Below the pieces are notes generated by a model. It did no database searches and was not told the origin of the DNA. It was given only the letters and a program-made list of their open reading frames with translations. A stretch of DNA of 11,697 nt from contig JAOUCV010000041.1 in the NCBI GenBank assembly GCA_029859555.1, positions 1 to 11,697 on the forward strand, given 5' to 3'. Made by a program: the position numbers and the translations under genes. The DNA comes from Gammaproteobacteria bacterium. Lineage in GTDB: Bacteria > Pseudomonadota > Gammaproteobacteria > UBA9214. This document shows, piece by piece, positions 7,578 to 11,697 of the stretch (the first letter of the stretch is position 1; each line of letters starts with the position of its first letter).

Positions 7578-7593
7578 TACGTAGATATACGTA
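7578..7593. promoter_or_regulatory. Paired TACGTA boxes upstream of the subunit genes; possible operator
   Basis: Two perfect TACGTA palindromes (7578-7583 and 7588-7593) with four bases between them, so their centres are 10 bases apart, one helical turn. They lie about 70-85 bases before the major subunit start, in the only room for its promoter. I do not recognise a regulator with this site. A TATATC overlaps the region on the minus strand and could be a -10, but no good -35 is visible. Confidence 0.3.
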
Positions 7594-7647
7594 TCGGGCG
7601 GGCGCGCAAAAACCTTAGAATGAAACTACTTGTTTATGCGGGTAATT

Positions 7648-7676
7648 TGACCGGCCGGGTAAGGACCGGCCGGTCA
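7648..7676 (-). terminator. GC-rich hairpin after the dihydroorotate dehydrogenase gene
   Basis: An 11-base-pair perfect stem, TGACCGGCCGG (7648-7658) with CCGGCCGGTCA (7666-7676), and a 7-base loop. It starts 8 bases past the pyrD stop. On the minus strand it is followed by AATTACCC, not a true T run, so it may be a weak intrinsic terminator or a 3'-end stabiliser. It separates pyrD from the subunit genes in the same direction. Confidence 0.55.
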
Positions 7677-7684
7677 CAGGTGGG

Positions 7685-8656
7685 CTAGCTGCCGGCGCAG
7701 GGTGCGACTGGCGGGGTATTCAGGGTCAGGCTGCCGGTGAGTTTTTGTACGGAGCTGAGTCCGTGACGGTCAAGGTAGTCCATGATGCCGTGGTTGATTT
7801 TGCTGCAAATCAGCGGGTCATAGAACAGGGCCGTGCCGACACCCACGGTAGTGGCGCCGGCAATCAGAAATTCAATGGCATCCTCTGCATTGATGATACC
7901 GCCCTGTCCGATAATGGGAATGTTGTGGTCTTTGCAGACCTGGTAGACCTGGTGCACTTTCAACAACGCAACCGGCTTGATGGCCGGGCCGGACAGGCCG
8001 CCCTGGTTGTTGCCGATGATCGGTGTGCGTTGCTCGATATCAATGGCCATGCCCATCAGGGTATTGATGACCGCAAAGCCGTCGCTGCCGGCCTCGATAC
8101 AGAGGCGGGCATTGCCGGCAATATCGGTCTGGTTGGGTGACAGCTTGGTGATCAACGGTTTGTTGGTAACCGCGCGACAGGCAGCTACCACGCGCGCCGA
8201 CATGTCCGGGTCATTGCCAAAAGTGACGCCGCCCTCTTTTACATTCGGGCAGGAAATATTGATCTCGATAGCATCGATGGGGGAGTCGTCAAACAGCCGG
8301 GTGACTTCGGCATACTCTTCCACCGTTGAACCGGAAACGTTGGCAATAAAACGTGTTTCAGTGAAATCCAGCGACGGCAGAATGTGCTTCACTACATGAT
8401 CGGTACCGGGATTCTGCAGGCCGATCGCATTCAGCATGCCGCCGGGTGTTTCTGCGATCCGGTGAGGGCGATTGCCGAGCCGCGGCGCCCTGGTCGTGCC
8501 TTTAAGGCAAACAGCGCCGACATCGCGGTTGGAAAAGCCGGCAACCCGGGTATATTCTTCGCCGAAGCCAACGCAGCCGGATAGCAGCACCAGCGGTGTT
8601 GCCAGCGATAGCCCGCAGAAATCCACCGCGAGTTTTTGCCGGTCTGCTTCAGTCAT
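7685..8656 (-). CDS. pyrD: Dihydroorotate dehydrogenase, class 1B type catalytic subunit
   Basis: FMN flavoprotein of the de novo pyrimidine pathway, oxidising dihydroorotate to orotate in the cytoplasm. The 323 residues match class 1B features: [10 protein letters not shown] (27-36), [12 protein letters not shown] (73-84), [13 protein letters not shown] with the catalytic base Cys136 (131-143), KLSPN (171-175), a [10 protein letters not shown] phosphate-binding stretch (219-228) and [11 protein letters not shown] (250-260). There is no N-terminal membrane helix as in the quinone-linked class 2 enzyme usual in gammaproteobacteria. Class 1B enzymes normally work with PyrK, an FeS/FAD subunit; no pyrK lies in this window. 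The ATG at 8656 is chosen because the domain begins there; a longer frame to 8731 would run into trmL. Its start is 35 bases from the divergent trmL start. The enzyme could act on a related substrate, but all the key motifs are present. Confidence 0.88.
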   Translation of the reverse strand: MTEADRQKLAVDFCGLSLATPLVLLSGCVGFGEEYTRVAGFSNRDVGAVCLKGTTRAPRLGNRPHRIAETPGGMLNAIGLQNPGTDHVVKHILPSLDFTETRFIANVSGSTVEEYAEVTRLFDDSPIDAIEINISCPNVKEGGVTFGNDPDMSARVVAACRAVTNKPLITKLSPNQTDIAGNARLCIEAGSDGFAVINTLMGMAIDIEQRTPIIGNNQGGLSGPAIKPVALLKVHQVYQVCKDHNIPIIGQGGIINAEDAIEFLIAGATTVGVGTALFYDPLICSKINHGIMDYLDRHGLSSVQKLTGSLTLNTPPVAPCAGS

Positions 8657-8691
8657 TTTCAAAACTGCTGTCAATTCAAAAAGGTTCCTGG

Positions 8692-9159
8692 ATGTTTCAT
8701 ATTGTGCTCTACCAGCCGGAGATACCGCCAAACACAGGCAATATCATACGCCTTTGTGCCAATAGCGGCAGTGCCCTGCACCTGATTCATCCACTGGGCT
8801 TTAGCCTCGATGATAAAAAATTACGCCGCGCCGGGCTCGATTACCGTGAATGGGCGGCCGTGCGTGAACATGTTTCACTGGATGCATTTCGCAAGGACGT
8901 AAACCCGGCCCGTTTGTGGGGGGTGTCGACCCGGGGAGCAACGGTTTACGCAAAGGCTCGATTTGAGGCGGGCGATGCCTTCCTGTTTGGTCCGGAGACC
9001 CGGGGTCTGCCGGATGCGGTGCTGGGTGAGCTGGGTGAAGCCGCCGTGTTACGTCTGCCCATGGCCAGCCACAGTCGCAGCTTGAATCTGTCGAATACGG
9101 TAGCCGTGCTGGTCTATGAAGCCTGGCGCCAGCAAGGGTTTCAGGGCTCAGCCGAGTGA
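8692..9159 (+). CDS. trmL: tRNA (cytidine/uridine-34 2'-O)-methyltransferase TrmL
   Basis: SPOUT-family enzyme that 2'-O-methylates the wobble base of leucine tRNAs using S-adenosylmethionine; it acts as a dimer. 155 residues, as in E. coli (157). Motifs: [14 protein letters not shown] (13-26), FGPETRGLP (99-107), [20 protein letters not shown] (120-139) with the conserved SLNLSN forming the cofactor knot. The ATG at 8692 has AAGG seven bases upstream. Frames open further upstream would overlap the pyrD start and lack homology. The end overlaps the gpsA end by 12 bases, tail to tail. Confidence 0.95.
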   Translation: MFHIVLYQPEIPPNTGNIIRLCANSGSALHLIHPLGFSLDDKKLRRAGLDYREWAAVREHVSLDAFRKDVNPARLWGVSTRGATVYAKARFEAGDAFLFGPETRGLPDAVLGELGEAAVLRLPMASHSRSLNLSNTVAVLVYEAWRQQGFQGSAE

Positions 9160-10155
9160 CTCCGGTTTGACCTCGCGTGCCAGCAGGTTTCGAACTGCGT
9201 CGGCCGGTGATAGCTGATCATACAGAACCCGGTACACCTGCTCGGAAATCGGCATATCCACCTTGTATTTTTTTGCCAGCTGAAGCACTTCACCTGCCGT
9301 GTTGAAACCTTCCACCACCTGACCAATCTCCTGCAGCGCGATTTCCAGGCCGGTTCCCCTGCCCAGTGCCAGCCCCAGGCGGCGGTTGCGTGACAGGTCA
9401 TCTGTACAGGTCAGTATCAGGTCGCCAACACCGGCCAGCCCCATCAGGGTTTCACGGTGGGCACCCATGGCATCACCAAGGCGAATGATCTCCGCCAGTC
9501 CGCGGGTAATCAGTGCGGCCCGGCTGTTGGCGCCGAGCTGCAAACCGTCGGTAATCCCGGAGGCAATCGCCAGCACATTTTTTACCGTGCCGCCGAGTTG
9601 TACTCCTGCCATGTCGTCGCTGGTATAGACGCGCATGCTGCCGCCATGCAGGCGGCTGGCCATGTCATTGGCAAATGCCGGGTTGCTGGATGCGACGGTC
9701 ACAGCCGTTGGTAGTCCGGCAGCGACTTCCCTGGCAAAGGTTGGTCCCGACACCACGGCAGCGGGATAACGGCTACCGAGCACTTCCTCGAATACTTCGC
9801 TCATGAACTTGCCGCTGCCATTTTCCAGGCCCTTGGTGGCCCAGGCAATGCGCGTGTCAGGGTTGAGCAGGGGAGCCAATGCCGTGAGGACCTCACGAAA
9901 CGCGTGACTGGGTACAGCCAATAACAGGTCACGGCTGGCGGCGACGGCCTGCACCAGATCGGGCTCAATCGTTAAGTTGTCCGGGAACGGATATCCGGGT
10001 AGAAACTTGCTGTTCTGGCGTTCACGGGACAGTGATGCCATGAATTCCGGTTCATGACCCCACAGGCAGGTGGCGTTATTGTTGGCGGCCAGTCGCAGCG
10101 CCAGAGCGGTTCCCCACGAGCCGGCACCGAGAACCGTTATTGTGCGGCTGTGCAT
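9148..10155 (-). CDS. gpsA: Glycerol-3-phosphate dehydrogenase [NAD(P)+]
   Basis: Reduces dihydroxyacetone phosphate to sn-glycerol-3-phosphate, supplying phospholipid synthesis; cytoplasmic. 335 residues, the usual length. The Rossmann motif GAGSWG is at 10-15. Catalytic region: ATKGLE (106-111) with K108, [12 protein letters not shown] (136-147), and [13 protein letters not shown] (189-201) with catalytic K192. SRNRRLG at 255-261 is the conserved substrate/NAD loop. The ribosome site before the ATG at 10155 is weak, and a small hairpin sits just upstream. It is the last gene of the arsR-rhodanese-secB-gpsA series, 61 bases after secB; secB-gpsA adjacency is common in gammaproteobacteria. 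Confidence 0.96.
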   Translation of the reverse strand: MHSRTITVLGAGSWGTALALRLAANNNATCLWGHEPEFMASLSRERQNSKFLPGYPFPDNLTIEPDLVQAVAASRDLLLAVPSHAFREVLTALAPLLNPDTRIAWATKGLENGSGKFMSEVFEEVLGSRYPAAVVSGPTFAREVAAGLPTAVTVASSNPAFANDMASRLHGGSMRVYTSDDMAGVQLGGTVKNVLAIASGITDGLQLGANSRAALITRGLAEIIRLGDAMGAHRETLMGLAGVGDLILTCTDDLSRNRRLGLALGRGTGLEIALQEIGQVVEGFNTAGEVLQLAKKYKVDMPISEQVYRVLYDQLSPADAVRNLLAREVKPESLG

Positions 10156-10162
10156 ATTGTTG

Positions 10163-10176
10163 CCACATTCGTGTGG
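10163..10176 (-). repeat. Small hairpin in the secB-gpsA gap
   Basis: CCACA (10163-10167) and TGTGG (10172-10176) pair around a 4-base loop, ending seven bases before the gpsA ATG. There is no T run, so it is not a clear terminator. It may affect gpsA ribosome access or be chance. Confidence 0.25.
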
Positions 10177-10216
10177 TCGTTCATTGTGCTATACCGGCAG
10201 ATAATTACAGGCAATA

Positions 10217-10705
10217 TTATTGCTCGCTGGAAGGATTTTCCTGTTCGTCCCGGGTTTTTTGCAGCTTTTGTTCATACATCGCTGCAAAGTGCATTGGCGG
10301 GAGCAGTAACTGCGGGAACCCGCCCTTGGTAACCAGGTCCGATAATGCAGCACCGGCATATGGATACAGGGTGTTCAGGCAGTAAACCTGCTGGAGACGT
10401 TCCAGGACGTCAGCTTCGAACCCTTTCAGGGTAAATATACCGGCCTGGTGAACTTCAGCCAGAAAGGCTGTTTTATCATTTACCGATACCGTTGCTGTAA
10501 CAGACAAGGTGACTTCGTAGAGATCACCATCCAGCACGGCGACTGCATTGTTCATTTCCACTCCAAGCTTCGGTTCCCATTTCGTGGTGAACAGTTCCGG
10601 AGAATTTGGCGACTCGAATGAAACGTCTTTCAGATAAATTTTTTGAGGGCGCCTGATTGTTTTGTTTTCATCGGCCTGTGCTTTCGGTTGATCATCTTCT
10701 GACAT
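10217..10705 (-). CDS. secB: Protein-export chaperone SecB
   Basis: Cytoplasmic tetrameric chaperone that keeps precursors unfolded and hands them to SecA. 162 residues, in the family range. Characteristic stretches: KDVSFESPNSPELF, YEVTLSVTATVSVNDKTAFL with AEVHQAGIF following, CLNTLYPYA, and GGFPQLLLPPMHF. The N-terminus (first 20) and C-terminus are charged and disordered, as usual. A GGGA ribosome site lies before the ATG. It starts 33 bases after the rhodanese stop and is presumably co-transcribed. In E. coli and Pseudomonas the glutaredoxin gene grxC sits between these two; here there is no room for it. SecB is fitting next to a locus with several exported proteins, but it is a housekeeping gene. 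Confidence 0.97.
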   Translation of the reverse strand: MSEDDQPKAQADENKTIRRPQKIYLKDVSFESPNSPELFTTKWEPKLGVEMNNAVAVLDGDLYEVTLSVTATVSVNDKTAFLAEVHQAGIFTLKGFEADVLERLQQVYCLNTLYPYAGAALSDLVTKGGFPQLLLPPMHFAAMYEQKLQKTRDEQENPSSEQ

Positions 10706-10738
10706 GGTGTATTCCCGGCTTGAAATGTAACGGTGTAA

Positions 10739-11173
10739 TTACTGATTATTTTTGCTAAGCGGCAGCGCTTCTTTTTGCCAGGCCAGCAATCCGCCCTTTA
10801 GATTGTAAACTGACTCGAAACCCTGTTTTTTAAGCTTGCCACAGTATCCACTGGAACGCTGTCCGCGCTGGCAGTAAACAATAACCGGCTTGTCGCGGTA
10901 TTTTGCAAGCTTGTCTGAATGGTCAGCCGGATCTGCCGGTAGATGCAGTGCATTTACGATGTGACCTTCACGGTAATCCTTGTCCTCGCGCATATCAACC
11001 AGCACGGCGTTGTCATGGTTGATCATTCGAATTGCCTCGCCCGGGGCAAGCTCCCTGATACCGCTGATGCGTGACTGTATTTCACTACCGATCAGCATGG
11101 CGATAATGGCAAACAGGGCCATCACCAGCAGCATGTGGTTGCCGGCAAACTCAGTCAGTTGGTTGATGTCCAT
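10739..11173 (-). CDS. Membrane-anchored rhodanese-like protein (YibN type)
   Basis: A 144-residue protein with one N-terminal transmembrane helix (about 14-30, MLLVMALFAIIAMLIGS) and a single rhodanese domain (about 38-138). The active-site loop is VYCQRGQRSS with catalytic Cys101; Asp60 precedes the conserved R-x-x-x-x-Y-x-x-GHI (REDKDYREGHI) element. It should carry persulfide sulfur on Cys101; the acceptor is unknown. The family is the one found upstream of secB in E. coli (yibN). It follows the ArsR-type regulator by 75 bases and precedes secB by 33, so it could be co-regulated with either. Confidence 0.92.
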   Translation of the reverse strand: MDINQLTEFAGNHMLLVMALFAIIAMLIGSEIQSRISGIRELAPGEAIRMINHDNAVLVDMREDKDYREGHIVNALHLPADPADHSDKLAKYRDKPVIVYCQRGQRSSGYCGKLKKQGFESVYNLKGGLLAWQKEALPLSKNNQ

Positions 11174-11221
11174 AAACGATTCTGGCCGCTATTGTTTTGT
11201 AATGATGGCCCTGTCCTGATT

Positions 11222-11237
11222 ACCGTTGTGCAACGGT
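11222..11237. repeat. Near-perfect palindrome between regulator and rhodanese genes
   Basis: ACCGTTG (11222-11228), two bases, CAACGGT (11231-11237): seven perfect pairs. It lies 11 bases past the regulator's stop on the minus strand and about 50 bases before the rhodanese start. No T run follows on either strand, so it is not an obvious terminator. It may be an operator, an mRNA processing stem or a weak attenuator. Confidence 0.45.
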
Positions 11238-11248
11238 CCGGAATATAG

Positions 11249-11563
11249 TCAGGGCCGGGTGCAGAAAACTTCCCGCATCATGCCGATCAGGCGCAGGGTA
11301 CGTGCATCGCCGACGCGATAATAAACCCGGTTGGCGTCCTTGCGTGAGGCGAGTATGCCCTTGTCGCGCAGGATGGCAAGGTGTTGTGAGATATTGCTCT
11401 GGGATGTGCCGACACGCTCTACGATATCCTGTACGCTGATTTCCTGGTCACCGAGGGTGCACAGGATTTTCAGTCGTAGCGGGTGGGACATAGCCTTGAG
11501 GGAGCGCGATGCCCGCTCGATATCTTCCTCACGGGAGATGAGTGGTTCACTGCTTGCAGACAT
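11249..11563 (-). CDS. ArsR-family regulator, BigR/SqrR-like candidate persulfide sensor
   Basis: A 104-residue winged helix-turn-helix repressor of the ArsR family: KAMSHPLRLKILCTLGDQE (23-41), then the recognition helix region VGTSQSNISQHLAILRDKG and the wing SRKDANRVYYRV. It lacks the ELCVCDL metal site of arsenic/cadmium sensors (ISVQDIVERVG instead). It has exactly two cysteines in the contexts ILCTL (Cys35) and REVFCTRP (Cys101), 66 residues apart. In BigR and SqrR, as I recall, the redox pair (Cys41/42 and Cys107/108) has this same spacing and contexts, and forms a disulfide or tetrasulfide on reaction with persulfide. The ATG at 11563 is preceded by GAGAGG; a TTG five codons upstream would overlap that ribosome site. 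The next gene is a rhodanese, which fits sulfur-linked control. Effector and targets are inferred. Confidence 0.85.
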   Translation of the reverse strand: MSASSEPLISREEDIERASRSLKAMSHPLRLKILCTLGDQEISVQDIVERVGTSQSNISQHLAILRDKGILASRKDANRVYYRVGDARTLRLIGMMREVFCTRP

Positions 11564-11608
11564 GGTTCGACCTCTCAAACTTCTGAAACGATATGGGTTA
11601 CTGCATTC

Positions 11609-11632
11609 ATTATTAATACATTATACAATAAT
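11609..11632. promoter_or_regulatory. AT-rich dyad upstream of the regulator; candidate autoregulatory operator
   Basis: ATTATT (11609-11614), twelve bases, AATAAT (11627-11632), with an internal perfect TATTAATA palindrome at 11611-11618. It lies 46-69 bases before the regulator start and covers the -10 box. AT-rich dyads are usual operators for ArsR-family repressors, which commonly autoregulate; the link is inference. Confidence 0.5.
11620..11625 (-). promoter_or_regulatory. Perfect -10 box for the regulator-rhodanese-secB-gpsA series
   Basis: TATAAT on the minus strand, 57-62 bases before the ATG at 11563. No good -35 is visible at 16-18 bases upstream (GTAGCC at 17). It sits inside the AT-rich dyad, so a repressor bound there would block it. 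Confidence 0.45.
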
Positions 11633-11697
11633 AAACCGTTTGGGCTACCGGTAAGATGCGACTAGGATGACGCCGTAATTACCTGTATCGAAGTAGA

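Noticed and set aside
7510..7647. Possible sigma-54 or clear sigma-70 promoter for the subunit genes
   Set aside because: No TGGCAC-N5-TTGC element; the best sigma-70 pairing (TTTTTG, 17 bases, TATATC on the minus strand) matches too poorly to call.
7745..8584. Plus-strand open frames opposite the dihydroorotate dehydrogenase gene
   Set aside because: The minus-strand protein carries every family motif; the opposite frames are composition shadows.
11638..11697. Possible divergent gene or RNA at the right edge
   Set aside because: Only a short open stretch without ribosome site or family match; a gene may begin beyond the window but cannot be supported.

Overview
The window looks like chromosome of a gammaproteobacterium with moderately high GC. 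The evidence is gene content and order: ntrB/ntrC (glnL/glnG), trmL, gpsA, secB and a membrane rhodanese, which in various arrangements are neighbours in Pseudomonas and the enterics. There is no sign of phage, insertion sequence, CRISPR or tRNA. Every base lies in or close to a gene, and no gene-free stretch exceeds about 200 bases.

Layout. (1) Bases 2-2348, plus strand: the 3' part of the nitrogen sensor kinase ntrB, cut by the window edge, overlapping a full-length ntrC. (2) Bases 2545-7509: a five-gene secretion/assembly locus. One plus-strand gene encodes a large predicted outer-membrane barrel with an SdrD/Cna-B-like C-terminal domain. Converging on it are four minus-strand genes: a pilin-like major subunit, a second pilin-like subunit paralogous to it, a third small exported protein and a PapD-like periplasmic chaperone. 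(3) Bases 7685-8656, minus: a class 1B type dihydroorotate dehydrogenase. (4) Bases 8692-9159, plus: trmL. (5) Bases 9148-11563, minus: arsR-type regulator, membrane rhodanese, secB and gpsA, running in that order of transcription.

How they may work together. The most interesting part is region 2. It looks like a chaperone-usher-type surface fibre locus in which the barrel protein takes the usher's place but shows no recognisable usher N-terminal domain, and is encoded convergently to the subunits and chaperone. A strong hairpin between the first and second subunit genes would favour excess major subunit, as in known pilus operons. The locus sits between ntrC and trmL, genes usually close together in Pseudomonas-type gene order, suggesting insertion into an otherwise conserved block. 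A second point of interest is the ArsR-family regulator: its two cysteines lie 66 residues apart, in the contexts seen in the BigR/SqrR persulfide sensors, and it lies directly upstream of a rhodanese.

Limits: all family assignments are by eye from the translated sequence. No database search or structure prediction was run.
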